Part shown: positions 8,867 through 17,654 of the stretch, one piece after another
How the letters are laid out: the number at the start of each line of letters is the position of its first letter
How positions within the stretch are numbered: position 1 is the stretch's first letter
NCBI GenBank assembly: GCA_965223305.1
Contig: CBDCWT010000003.1
Coordinates: 1-64,000 of the forward strand
Length of the DNA: 64,000 nucleotides
Direction of reading: 5' to 3'
Origin: CBDCWT01 sp965223305
GTDB lineage: Bacteria > Planctomycetota > Planctomycetia > Pirellulales > Pirellulaceae
Translations under genes and position numbers: made by a program
Notes under the pieces: generated by a model
What the model saw: only the letters and a program-made list of their open reading frames with translations
Database searches by the model: none
What the model was told of the DNA's origin: nothing

Positions 8867-9853
8867 ATGAAGCACCGTCCATTGGTAATCTTGCCGTACT
8901 CGTGGGTCCTGCTCGTTGGCATAGCCTGCATCCGCCCCGCTACGGCGGAGGATCATGCAGAGCTGCCGCCGTCTCGCAGTATCGATCCAGAGCTCTACGC
9001 CACCGGCTTTGTGCTAGCCGATGGGTTGGCGTTAGACGAGCGCGGCAATCTGTTCGCCGCGAACTACCGCCAGGCGGGAAGTATCGGCCGGATCACTTCG
9101 GACGGAACCGCCTCGATCTGGTGCACCCTCGACGAAGTCGCGCCCATCGAAGGCCGGCGGCCACAAGCCAACGGCGTGAGGCTGGGGCGTTTTGGCCGGC
9201 TGATTGTGGCCGACGCGGGCGGCGGACGGCTGCTGCGAATCTCGCCGGACGGCGGTAGTGCCGAGGTCCTCGCCGACCGTTTCGCAGGAAGTCGCTTCAC
9301 TTCGATCAAGGACGTCGCGCTCGACAAGGCTCTCAACATCTATTTCACCGACTCAGGGGATGCAAGTTCCGCAGAGCCGGCGGGCAGCGTCTACCGATTC
9401 GACACGTCCAATCGGCTGACCCAGCTAGCCAGCGACCTCGCGTTCCCGAATGGAATTGGCATCACACCGAATCAAAAACAGCTGTGCGTGGCCGAGAGCG
9501 AGCACCATCGAATCCTGATCTACGACCTCTCGCCCGACGGCGAATTGGAAAACCGTCGAGTGCTGATCGACTTTCCCTCCGAGGACGAGGGCGGCGTTCG
9601 ACGCGAGGGGCATCGGCCCGAGGGACTTGTGTTCGACGAGAATGCGCGGCTCTACGTCGCCATGTCAACCACCGGCGTCATCAACGTTGTGGACGTAACC
9701 TCGGGCGAACTGATCCGGCACTACGCAGCAGGCGGCGATGGGGTGACAAGCTGCCATTTTCACGGCCCGTATTTGTACACGGCCGTGGCCGCCAAGGAAG
9801 CCGTGTTTCGTCTGAAACTCGGTGTCAAAGGCTTCGACTACCACAAACCCTGA
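8867..9853 (+). CDS. Secreted SMP-30/gluconolactonase-like beta-propeller protein
   Basis: 328-aa exported protein with an N-terminal signal peptide (WVLLVGIACIRPATAED). The propeller repeats are of the SMP-30/LRE type: GFVLADGLALDERGNLFAAN, NGVRLGRFGRLIVADAGGG, SIKDVALDKALNIYFTDSGD, AFPNGIGITPNQKQLCVAES and HRPEGLVFDENARLYVAMS. Enzymes of this fold hydrolyse sugar lactones using a divalent metal; the D and N residues in blades are compatible with metal binding but the substrate cannot be read. Starts 22 bases after repeat element A1 and converges with the large DUF11-type gene, four bases apart. Confidence 0.82.
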   Translation: MKHRPLVILPYSWVLLVGIACIRPATAEDHAELPPSRSIDPELYATGFVLADGLALDERGNLFAANYRQAGSIGRITSDGTASIWCTLDEVAPIEGRRPQANGVRLGRFGRLIVADAGGGRLLRISPDGGSAEVLADRFAGSRFTSIKDVALDKALNIYFTDSGDASSAEPAGSVYRFDTSNRLTQLASDLAFPNGIGITPNQKQLCVAESEHHRILIYDLSPDGELENRRVLIDFPSEDEGGVRREGHRPEGLVFDENARLYVAMSTTGVINVVDVTSGELIRHYAAGGDGVTSCHFHGPYLYTAVAAKEAVFRLKLGVKGFDYHKP

Positions 9854-9857
9854 GCCC

Positions 9858-11873
9858 CTACCGGCCGGAACCGCTCGATTCCCTCTGCGCTGTCGACGTT
9901 TCGCCGAAGAAGTAGGTCGTCTCTTCCTCGACCAGATAGGTCTCCGGCTCGGCACAACGCACTTCGGCCCGGAAGCGATGATTGCCCGCCAAGCTGGCCT
10001 TGGCCGTGATCCGCAACCGCACCTCCTCGCCTGGATCGATCCGCGGAATCGGCTCGAACAGCACCTGGCCAGGCACCAGTTTCGAATTCGTGCCGCTCGA
10101 ATCGACCGGCTCGACACCCTCGGAAAACTGGGCGATGATCTGCACGTCTCTGGCTGCCCGCGTACCGCGATTGACGATTGTCAAGTCATAAACCGTGTCC
10201 TGGTTCAGTCCAATCGGTCCCGGAGGATCGTTCACAGTCAGCTTCAAGTCCGCGAGAGTGCGAACCTGAGTGACGAAGGACTTCGCCGCAACCATGTTGC
10301 CGGCTGCTTTGGCACGGACTTCGACGACGTTCTCTCCGGGATTGGTCAACTGGCAGTCGACACTGAAGGTGCGCTCCGAACCCTGAGAGATGGAGCCCAG
10401 CTCCCTGACGATCGTGCGTCCACTCACAGATTGTCGACCTGAGATCTTGGCTCCCGGCGGCAACACCACCTCAGCAACCACGTTGTCTGCCGCGGCGTCG
10501 CCCAAATTCTGCACGCGGAATTCATACGATGCAACGCTCCCGGCAAACCGCACCGGGTGCCCCACAACTTGAACCTCTAGCTTGGCACGTCGCACAGTGA
10601 CAAGCTGCACAGCCTCCGCACTCAAGCCGCCATCCGCCCTCGCCACTGCCTCGACGCGGACCGCTCCGCTTTGGCGAGCGTTGAGTACAACCGGAATCTC
10701 GGTCTCTTCGCCAGCCGCCAAGTTGCCGATGAGCTTCGTGGGTAGCCGTTCGGGGCCGTACTCAAAATCGAGCTTCACGTCTTGCGCTTCGCCGGTACCC
10801 GGATTCGAAATCCGAATGGTGTAATCGGCTGATTCACCAAAACGAATGTCGCGCGGGCCGACCAGGTCCACCTTCAACTCTGGCTGCTGGACTCGAATCT
10901 GGGTGGTCGCTGAAGCTGGACGTAGGGTCCAGTCAACAGACAAATTGAAAGATTGATTCTCACGGGGAATGACTGACATCGAGAGCACCTCTTGGGAACC
11001 GGCGGCGAATTGCGAAACCCGCCAGATCAGCTCTTGGGCGACTCCGCTGCCAGCTTGCACCTGGACGTCGCCCGCCGTCTCTTCGGCCAACACCACCTCG
11101 ACCCAAGTTGGCAGGGCAACCCGCACAAAAACATCGTGGGCCGCCAGCGTACCCTGATTCGTTAACGTGACCTTAAACTCCGCCTCACGACCGACGACAA
11201 CCGCATCCGGCCCGCGAGTATCGACGAGCAGCGCCGGCCCGGCGCTGGTGAGCAATGTGCCCTGGGTCCGAGCTTCGTTGATCCTGGCTGATCCAAACGG
11301 GCGATCCAGGGGTTCTCGGGCTAACCGCTCCGAGACGATCGGTCTGCGCGGCACAACACTTGGCGCAAGAGCCTCGTCCGCCTGCGCCGTCGGAGTTCTC
11401 AGGGAACGAGGACGCCGGGCGGAGCCGCTGTCACCGACAACGGTTCTGGGGACGATGGTCGCACCCGGTGGTTGCACCTGGCCGGGAGCAGCCGAGTGAC
11501 CGCCGAGCAACCTCGGTTCTGCACTCGTGCTCGTCGAGTCACCGATGACCGCAGACGCTGGGGCTCGTGAAATGCGGCGGGGCGGTGAAAGTGTCGAAGG
11601 TGCCGTTGCTCGTCCGTCCCCAACCACAGACCCGCGAATCTGCTTCAATCGATCGACGAGTTGAGGCCCCTGGGAATCTCGGTCCGACAGCGCAGTCCCG
11701 ACGCGTGTGCTCGCGGACGTCCCCTCGTTTGCGGGTCGCTTCAGCACCGAACGCTGCGGCGCGGTTCCACTCGAGTAGACGCTGTCTCCGGTCGACTCTT
11801 GTGCCCGAACCACCGCGACGACAATGCCGCCTATCATTACAATGGCTAGTGCTGCAACGATCTTGCGTGTCAT
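9858..11873 (-). CDS. Large exported protein with DUF11/CARDB-type repeats
   Basis: 671-aa cell-envelope protein. Signal peptide or anchor at the N-terminus (TRKIVAALAIVMIGGIVVAV), then a ~200-residue low-complexity Ser/Thr/Pro/Arg-rich stretch, then four or more Ig-like repeats. Each repeat carries the DUF11/CARDB pattern with a conserved N-x-G: VTLTNQGTLAAHDVFVRVAL, IRISNPGTGEAQDVKLDFEY, FRVQNLGDAAADNVVAEVVL and LTIVNRGTRAARDVQIIAQF. Such proteins are structural or adhesive surface components. Start at ATG 11873, six codons inside the longest frame, gives the cleanest signal sequence. Confidence 0.82.
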   Translation of the reverse strand: MTRKIVAALAIVMIGGIVVAVVRAQESTGDSVYSSGTAPQRSVLKRPANEGTSASTRVGTALSDRDSQGPQLVDRLKQIRGSVVGDGRATAPSTLSPPRRISRAPASAVIGDSTSTSAEPRLLGGHSAAPGQVQPPGATIVPRTVVGDSGSARRPRSLRTPTAQADEALAPSVVPRRPIVSERLAREPLDRPFGSARINEARTQGTLLTSAGPALLVDTRGPDAVVVGREAEFKVTLTNQGTLAAHDVFVRVALPTWVEVVLAEETAGDVQVQAGSGVAQELIWRVSQFAAGSQEVLSMSVIPRENQSFNLSVDWTLRPASATTQIRVQQPELKVDLVGPRDIRFGESADYTIRISNPGTGEAQDVKLDFEYGPERLPTKLIGNLAAGEETEIPVVLNARQSGAVRVEAVARADGGLSAEAVQLVTVRRAKLEVQVVGHPVRFAGSVASYEFRVQNLGDAAADNVVAEVVLPPGAKISGRQSVSGRTIVRELGSISQGSERTFSVDCQLTNPGENVVEVRAKAAGNMVAAKSFVTQVRTLADLKLTVNDPPGPIGLNQDTVYDLTIVNRGTRAARDVQIIAQFSEGVEPVDSSGTNSKLVPGQVLFEPIPRIDPGEEVRLRITAKASLAGNHRFRAEVRCAEPETYLVEEETTYFFGETSTAQRESSGSGR

Positions 11874-12015
11874 GGCCTCGTCCTGGTGCAAAGAGGACCC
11901 CCCTGTTTCTCGTCATGCTCTATCGGCCGGCAAGGAGAGCAGGTTTAGCCGACTTTTCTTGTTTGTTCAAATGGGAAGCGTCGGCAATCTAGGCAACTCA
12001 TTGGGAGCGCAAAGA

Positions 12016-12333
12016 ATGAAGACCCGCCGCGAGAAGATCGAGGCGATGCTTGTCGACGAGCCGGATGACCCCTTCCTGCGCTATGCGCTGGCGCTAGAAC
12101 TCGAAAAAGCGGGAGACCACGAACGCAGTCTGGAACTGTTGCGCGGTTTGATGACGGGTACGCCGCCGCACATCCCTTCGTTCTTGATGGCCGGCCAGCA
12201 TTTGGCCGGCCGTGATCTGATTCAGGAGGCGCGGGAGGTCCTGCGCACGGGGATCGAAGAAGCACGGCGGCAAGGCGAACAACACGCAGCGGGGGAAATG
12301 GGCGATCTGCTGGCAAGCTTGGGTGATCTGTAG
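12016..12333 (+). CDS. Small TPR-like protein, 105 aa
   Basis: A compact helical repeat protein (EDPDDPFLRYALALELEKAGD-like opening, with RSLELLRGLMTGTPPHIPSF next) of the kind that reports sequential helix pairs. ATG 12016 has GGGAG about nine bases upstream; the frame is open further upstream but lacks homology-like character. It has no signal peptide. Divergent from the DUF11-type gene, and convergent with tctA across a palindromic repeat. No specific role is evident. Confidence 0.72.
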   Translation: MKTRREKIEAMLVDEPDDPFLRYALALELEKAGDHERSLELLRGLMTGTPPHIPSFLMAGQHLAGRDLIQEAREVLRTGIEEARRQGEQHAAGEMGDLLASLGDL

Positions 12334-12406
12334 CCTCGCTGCCCTGGAATGCGCCAGCCGCTTGCCTGGTGGGCGTCGGATCTCGAATCGCCGGTTTTTT
12401 CGTAAT

Positions 12407-12469
12407 CCGAAGCGTCAGCGAGGGGGAGTTGGTGTACCGACGCAAGTGACTCCCTCGCTGACGCTTCGG
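12407..12469. repeat. Long palindrome between convergent genes
   Basis: Two arms, 12407-12429 and 12449-12469, are inverted copies (CCGAAGCGTCAGCGAGGG versus its complement), with a 19-base loop. It sits between the convergent TPR and tctA genes and could fold as a bidirectional transcription stop, but no U-run follows. I recognise the arm sequence as a short repeat common in planctomycete intergenic DNA. Confidence 0.75.
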
Positions 12470-12509
12470 GTTTCGATTGAGCCAAAGGCGCAACTTCAAA
12501 ATCAGCGCG

Positions 12510-14024
12510 TCACCTACGCAAGCGCGCCCACAGGCGCGCCAGCGGACCGCTCAGCAATGCCACCAGCAACAGAATGACCAGCACGGTGCAAATCGGACGG
12601 GCGAACAAGGGAGTGAGGTCCCCGCTCGAGCTGATCAGCCCAGCGCGCAGTTTCTTTTCGACCAGGTCTCCGAGGATCAACCCCAAGATGAGAGGCGCCA
12701 AAGGCACGCGCTGTGTCTCGAGAAAGAAACCGACGACTCCGAAGACAACCATCACTGCGACATCAAACCAGCTGTTCTGCAGAGCGTAGGCGCCGACAAT
12801 CGAGAAAACTGTTACAGCGGCCAGCACGTACCGGCGGGGAGTGCGAAGCATCCAGCTAAAGGCAAGCACTCCAGCCAATCCGGCGGGCAGTAACAGGAAC
12901 TGGGTAATCAGTGCGATTAGGAAAATGCCCCACACAGGGCTCGCTGCATCTTGGAACAGCTGGGGGCCGGGCGTGATGTCGTACATCATCATGGCGCCCA
13001 ACACGATCGCCGTGACGGCGTCCCCTGGAACGCCGAACACCAATGCCGGCATCCAGGCGCCGGCAACGGCCGCATTGTTCGCGCTGGTGGGCGCGATGAC
13101 GCCTTCGACCGAACCGTGGCCGAAGCGATCCGGTTCAGCAGACGTCTTCTGCGCAATTCCGTAGGCTCCCCAAGCGGCGATGTCGGCGCCGGCGCCGGGC
13201 AGGGCACCGATCACGGCACCGCTGACAGCCGATTGCGCGACAACTCGCGGACGCCGCACGATTTCGCGTAGCGCCCGCCATGGCGAGACACCCACCCCCT
13301 CCACGCTCGGAGCTGACATTGACACCCGGCGGTGGACGTTTCGTAACACTTCCGCCAAGCCAAACAGACCAATCATCACCGGGATAAAGTGCAGCCCGCT
13401 CAGCATCTCGACTCGGTTGAAAGTATACCTGGGAACGCTGCTCACAATGTCCATTCCCATCGTCGACAGCAGAATTCCGAGCACCGCAGCGAGCAACCCC
13501 TTCATCGTGCTCCCGCGGCTGACTAATGCGCTCAGGCTTAGCCCGAGTACTCCTAGCCAAAAATACTCGAAGTCGCTAAACCGCAAGGCAAACTGGGCGA
13601 GCGGGGCCGCCACCGCAATTAGCAACACCACACCTATCATGCCACCGATGCAGGAACAGAACAGATCGAGCATCATGGCTACATCGCCTTTGCCTTGGCG
13701 AGCCATCTCGTGGCCATCCAGTGTCGCCGCCGCCGAGGCAGGTGTGCCGGGAATGCGTAAATAGGTCGCGGGAATGTCCCCGGCAAAAATCGCGGTAAAG
13801 CTGACCCCGATGATCATCGCCAATCCCGCGATGGGTGGGTCCAAATTGAAGCTGATAGGAACGATCAGCGCAACCGCCATCGTTGCGGTGAGACCCGGGG
13901 TGGCACCGACAAAGACACCGAACACCATTCCCAACAACCAAGGCAACACCACTTGAAGTTGGAAAAGGTCCGGGAGCAACTGAGGGATCCGCGACAGAAA
14001 GTCCAGCGGTAGCCAATCAGTCAC
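12510..14024 (-). CDS. tctA: Tripartite tricarboxylate transporter, large permease TctA
   Basis: Large membrane subunit of a TTT-family secondary transporter for carboxylates. 504 aa with about ten to twelve hydrophobic segments. Family blocks are visible: GATPGLTATMAVALIVPISF, GDIPATYLRIPGTPASAAAT, GALPGAGADIAAWGAYG and GVIAPTSANNAAVAGAWMPA. The start is taken as GTG 14024, eleven bases after AGGAG; GTG 14033 is too close to that site. The frame is open to 14144 but overlaps tctB there. tctC, tctB and tctA lie in order on one strand with short spacers, a classical complete operon. Confidence 0.92.
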   Translation of the reverse strand: MTDWLPLDFLSRIPQLLPDLFQLQVVLPWLLGMVFGVFVGATPGLTATMAVALIVPISFNLDPPIAGLAMIIGVSFTAIFAGDIPATYLRIPGTPASAAATLDGHEMARQGKGDVAMMLDLFCSCIGGMIGVVLLIAVAAPLAQFALRFSDFEYFWLGVLGLSLSALVSRGSTMKGLLAAVLGILLSTMGMDIVSSVPRYTFNRVEMLSGLHFIPVMIGLFGLAEVLRNVHRRVSMSAPSVEGVGVSPWRALREIVRRPRVVAQSAVSGAVIGALPGAGADIAAWGAYGIAQKTSAEPDRFGHGSVEGVIAPTSANNAAVAGAWMPALVFGVPGDAVTAIVLGAMMMYDITPGPQLFQDAASPVWGIFLIALITQFLLLPAGLAGVLAFSWMLRTPRRYVLAAVTVFSIVGAYALQNSWFDVAVMVVFGVVGFFLETQRVPLAPLILGLILGDLVEKKLRAGLISSSGDLTPLFARPICTVLVILLLVALLSGPLARLWARLRR

Positions 14025-14038
14025 AGTACTCACAACTC

Positions 14039-14506
14039 CTACGGCAGCTGTACGCGAAACGCACCGACAAATAAAACGCGAACGACCAAGAGCAACAACC
14101 CGGCTGCCATTCCGGCCGCCCACCAGCGAGCTCCCAGGCGCCAAGTCATCAACGCCGCAAAGACAGCGGTCGGGAAATAAAAACCAAGTTGCGGAACGGC
14201 AACGAGATAGACAATCAATGCGACGGCCAGCAGGAGAGCATCCCAGCGACTGCCACCGGGGTCGTGCTCGTTCTGGGCGAGCGAGGCCGCGGCGCGCTGG
14301 CGCCAGCCGAGAATTGCTTGGACCACGCCGCCAACCAGCAGAGTGAACCCGAGCGCCAGTGGGAAGGCACGCGGCCCCGGGTCGTTTTCGTCGGTAACAT
14401 CGAGCCGCTCAATCTGACCGGCAAAACCGAGAAAGAAAAGCGCCACCAAAATCAGGCCCAAACCAAACCAAAAGCTGGCCGCGGGCTGCGTTCGGTCGCT
14501 ATCCAT
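14039..14506 (-). CDS. tctB: Tripartite tricarboxylate transporter, small permease TctB
   Basis: Small, poorly conserved membrane subunit of the TTT transporter. 155 aa with four hydrophobic segments (FWFGLGLILVALFFLGFAG, PLALGFTLLVGGVVQAILGW, ALLLAVALIVYLVAVPQLGF, WWAAGMAAGLLLLVVRVLFV) and the usual GPRAFP block before the second. ATG 14506 is preceded by GAGGAAGAG. Eleven bases separate it from tctC upstream and 14 from tctA downstream. Identification rests on topology and on operon position. Confidence 0.88.
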   Translation of the reverse strand: MDSDRTQPAASFWFGLGLILVALFFLGFAGQIERLDVTDENDPGPRAFPLALGFTLLVGGVVQAILGWRQRAAASLAQNEHDPGGSRWDALLLAVALIVYLVAVPQLGFYFPTAVFAALMTWRLGARWWAAGMAAGLLLLVVRVLFVGAFRVQLP

Positions 14507-14517
14507 AGAGCTCTTCC

Positions 14518-15513
14518 TCAAGACTTTGCGTACCCAGCAGCTTCGATCAGCTCTTTCCATTGCTCTTCTTGTTCGCGCAAGAAGTTCTCAAAGTCGCCGG
14601 TTGTGCGAATCTCGATGCCAAAGCCATTTTTGGCCATGAACTCTTGATACTCTTCCGAGTTGGCAATGGCCGAACACTTCTCCTTGAGCAGTTCGACAAT
14701 CGCAGGGGGTGTCTCCTTCGGCAACGCCAAACCACGCCAACCGACTGCCACCCAGTCAAAGCCGGACTCGCGGGCAGTCGGGATGTCAGGGTACTCCGGC
14801 AGTCGTTCTTCGGACATCACCGCGAGCACCCGCAAGTCACCTGCTTCGAGCTGACTGGCCGCTTCAGGCACGCTGCAGCAAACCGCATCGATATGGCCGC
14901 CCAACAGCTCGACCAGCGACGGTGCAGACCCTTCCGTGGGAACCCAAATGGTGGCGTCGACCGGTAACCCAGCAGTGCGCCACAACCCAGCACGGGCTAA
15001 ATCCCAGGCCGCCCCCGGCGCGGTGCCCGACAATTTCAACTTGTTGTCACCGCGTGATTGGATGTCACCAATGAACTCCTCCAACGTCTTCCACGGCGCC
15101 TGTTGCTGGACGATGATGGCGGCCGGGTCCGCGTTGAACTGTAAGAGGCACTCGTAGTCCTCAAAGGTTGGTGCCGGCATTCCCATCCGGTGCATGGTGC
15201 ACAACTCAAAGGTGACAACTGTCAATGTGTGACCATCGGGACGAGCACTAGCACCCGCCGAATGGCCGATCGCGCCGCTGCCACCTGTCTTGTTGACGAC
15301 CACAAAGGGGCTCTCAAACTCGCGCTCCAGTGCCGCAGCCCAAAACCGGGCAACCCGGTCCGTGCCGCCGCCAGGCTTCCACGGACAGATCACGCTAACG
15401 TTGCGACTCGGATAAGTGGCGGCAGATGGAGCACCGTTCGGCGTACACCCGGCAAGCAACACATAACAGGCCAGCGACAGGCCCGCCCACGAAACAACTA
15501 CTGAACGATGCAT
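14518..15513 (-). CDS. tctC: TTT transporter substrate-binding lipoprotein (TctC/BUG family)
   Basis: Periplasmic solute receptor that delivers a carboxylate to TctAB. 331 aa with a lipoprotein signal (LACYVLLAGC, Cys23). BUG-family landmarks are present: VSVICPWKPGGGTDRVARFW, VVVNKTGGSGAIGHSAG, and SLVELLGGHIDAVCCSVPEA. The binding specificity cannot be read from sequence; relatives bind citrate, other di/tricarboxylates or aromatic acids. It is the first gene of the operon; a small palindrome lies 67 bases upstream. Confidence 0.9.
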   Translation of the reverse strand: MHRSVVVSWAGLSLACYVLLAGCTPNGAPSAATYPSRNVSVICPWKPGGGTDRVARFWAAALEREFESPFVVVNKTGGSGAIGHSAGASARPDGHTLTVVTFELCTMHRMGMPAPTFEDYECLLQFNADPAAIIVQQQAPWKTLEEFIGDIQSRGDNKLKLSGTAPGAAWDLARAGLWRTAGLPVDATIWVPTEGSAPSLVELLGGHIDAVCCSVPEAASQLEAGDLRVLAVMSEERLPEYPDIPTARESGFDWVAVGWRGLALPKETPPAIVELLKEKCSAIANSEEYQEFMAKNGFGIEIRTTGDFENFLREQEEQWKELIEAAGYAKS

Positions 15514-15579
15514 CGAAGAGGCTCCCGTGAAATCGGTTCGAACACGTGGTGCTAAGCGTTGTCTCGAAACAAAGTAGTA

Positions 15580-15596
15580 GGCACACTCCGTGTGCC
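15580..15596. repeat. Short palindrome upstream of tctC
   Basis: GGCACAC-TCC-GTGTGCC, a perfect 7-bp-arm hairpin 67 bases upstream of the tctC start. It could be an operator or one of the intergenic palindromes frequent in this genome; nothing in the sequence distinguishes the two. Confidence 0.5.
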
Positions 15597-15769
15597 GTAA
15601 CCAGTCACCTTACAAAGTGCGAGACGACGTGCCGCAACGCTGAACCACTCAGTCTCTTTTGAGACAAAGCCTAGAGGGCCAACCGGGTCACCGTCAAGCC
15701 AGCAGGGAAGTGACGTTTCAACCAAACCCGACGGGGTCCAGTGATGGTCATCCCGCCGGGGAGCCACTC

Positions 15770-16043
15770 TCAATCCTGTCGATCCTGCAAATCCTGTCAA
15801 ACAAAGCCAAATAGACAGGATCGATTGGACGGCTCCAACTGCAGCATGCGCACCAGTGGTGCACGGCGCTCGGGAGGGCGAGGCTCCTGCCGAGCCGAGA
15901 GATACATCAGAGTGTGGGTAACCGTGGAAACTAACCCAGCGGCTGATTTTGCGTTGTAGCCGAACTCGCCCGAGTTTGGCGGCTGCGGATTCGTCCAAAT
16001 TCTGGCGAATTCGGCTACAAGAAGTTTCTGGTACGAGCAGATG
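15770..16043. repeat. Degenerate repeat units and REP-like palindromes
   Basis: Contains a diverged first unit of the array that follows (AATCCTGTCGATCCTG near 15771, AGACAGGATCGATTGG near 15813), a GGAGGGCGAGGCTCCTGCC palindrome near 15871, and a GTAGCCGAACTCGCC ... GAATTCGGCTAC inverted repeat around 15956-16019. The 15514-15769 stretch before it holds only the short palindrome noted separately. Confidence 0.65.
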
Positions 16044-17115
16044 GTCATCCTGTTGATCCTGTAAATCCTGTCAAAAAAAGAAGACAGGATCAACACGATC
16101 AAACAGGATCGTGAGGGGACAGCTCCGCGGCGGAATGCTCGTCCATCACCAACCGTATACCCCCTCGGCCACGATCAGCCGGAATGCGTTAGCATCCGGT
16201 TGCAAACCGTGGGCTAACGCCCAGCGGCTGATTTGTCATCGCCGGTCATCCTGTTGATCCTGTAAATCCTGTCAAAAAAAAGAAGACAGGATCAACATGA
16301 TCAAACAGGATCGTGAGGGGATAGCTCCGCGGCGGAATGCTCGTCCATCACCAACCGTGTACCCCCTCGGCCACGATCAGCCGGAATGCGTTAGCATCCG
16401 GTTGCAAACCGTGGGCTAACGCCCAGCGGCTGATTTTGTCATGATCCCGGGTCATCCCCGTTGATCCTGCAAATCCTGTCAAAAAAAGAAGACAGGATCA
16501 ACACGATCAAACAGGATCGTGAGGGGACAGCTCCGCGGCGGAATGCTCGTCCATCACCAACCGTGTACCCCCCCGGCCACGATCAGCCGGAATGCGTTAG
16601 CATCCGGTTTTAGTGCAAACCGTGGGCTAACGCCGGCTAACGCCCAGCGGCTGATTTTGTCATGATCCCTGGTCATCCCGTTGATCCTGCAAATCCTGTC
16701 AAAAAACAGAAGACAGGATCAACACGATCAAACAGGATCGTGAGGGGACAGCTCCGCGGCGGAATGCTCGTCCATCACCAACCGTGTACCCCCCCGGCCA
16801 CGATCAGCCGGAATGCGTTAGCATCCGGTTTGCAAACCGTGGGCTAACGCCCAGCGGCTGATTTTGTCATGATCCCGGGCCATCCTGTTGATCCTGCAAA
16901 TCCTGTCAAAAAACAGAAGACAGGATCAACATGATCAAACAGAATCGGGAGGGGACAGCTCCGCGGCGGAATGCTCGTCCATCACCAACCGTGTACCCCC
17001 CCGGCCACGATCGGCCGGAATGCGTTAGCATCTGGTTGCAAACCGTGGGCTAACGCCCAGCGGCTGATTTTGCATGATCCCGGGCCATCCGTTGATCCTG
17101 TAAATCCTGGCGGAG
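16044..17115. repeat. Tandem array, five ~208-bp units plus a partial sixth
   Basis: Units begin at about 16044, 16244, 16451, 16670, 16878 and 17085, each at the motif CATCCTGTTGATCCTG or a close variant. Every unit contains a hairpin of AATCCTGTC and GACAGGATC arms around an A-rich loop, then a CTCCGCGGCGGA palindrome, then a GCGTTAGC ... GCTAACGCC inverted pair. Units differ by a few substitutions and small length changes. No ORF is conserved across units and there are no CRISPR-like short repeats. Confidence 0.85.
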
Positions 17116-17224
17116 ATTGCGTTTCAGGCAGGGAGAGCTAAAATCGTAGACGAAGATCATTATCATGCTTCATTTTTCAGTCGATTGTCCACACCGTGGT
17201 CATTGCTTTGAGTGAGGTGTCGTG

Positions 17225-17506
17225 ATGACTCGAAGTGTTGCTCTCAATAGGTTGCCAAAAGAGGTGCAGTTTCCCGCCCAGCTCGAGGAGCGTATCTCCT
17301 ATGACGCGCGGCAACAGCAGCTGCGATTTGACGGTGCGATGAGCAAGAGTGAGTTCGACCAGCTGGTGCAGTTGCACAACGACATCGCCTACCAACGAGC
17401 TTTGCAAGAGCTGTTTCAAAAATGCACCTTTCCCGAGAAGCCGACGCCCAGCCAGCGAGTGTCGATCGGACTCGTACAACGGGTGACGCAATGGTTGCGA
17501 GGTTAG
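17225..17506 (+). CDS. Small uncharacterised protein, 93 aa
   Basis: Begins at ATG 17225, directly after a GTG at 17222, with GAGG about ten bases upstream. Composition is that of a soluble, charged helical protein (MSKSEFDQLVQLHNDIAYQR). No family recognised. It lies between the tandem array and the D-cysteine desulfhydrase-like gene, in the same direction as the latter, 148 bases apart. Confidence 0.6.
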   Translation: MTRSVALNRLPKEVQFPAQLEERISYDARQQQLRFDGAMSKSEFDQLVQLHNDIAYQRALQELFQKCTFPEKPTPSQRVSIGLVQRVTQWLRG

Positions 17507-17654
17507 GCGGTGCAGACAATGAGTTGTCGAATTCTGCTCCCCCGCTTCGCACAGCAAGAATAGCAGCGAGCCAGGGCAACTTGTTGTCGGGCGACACGTC
17601 AGGCAAGCCATCTCGTATCAGATACTCACGAAAATCCTCGGAGCAAATTGCCCC

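Noticed and set aside
16044..17115. CRISPR array
   Set aside because: Repeats are ~208 bp with near-identical whole units, not 23-47 bp repeats with unique spacers; no cas gene is near.
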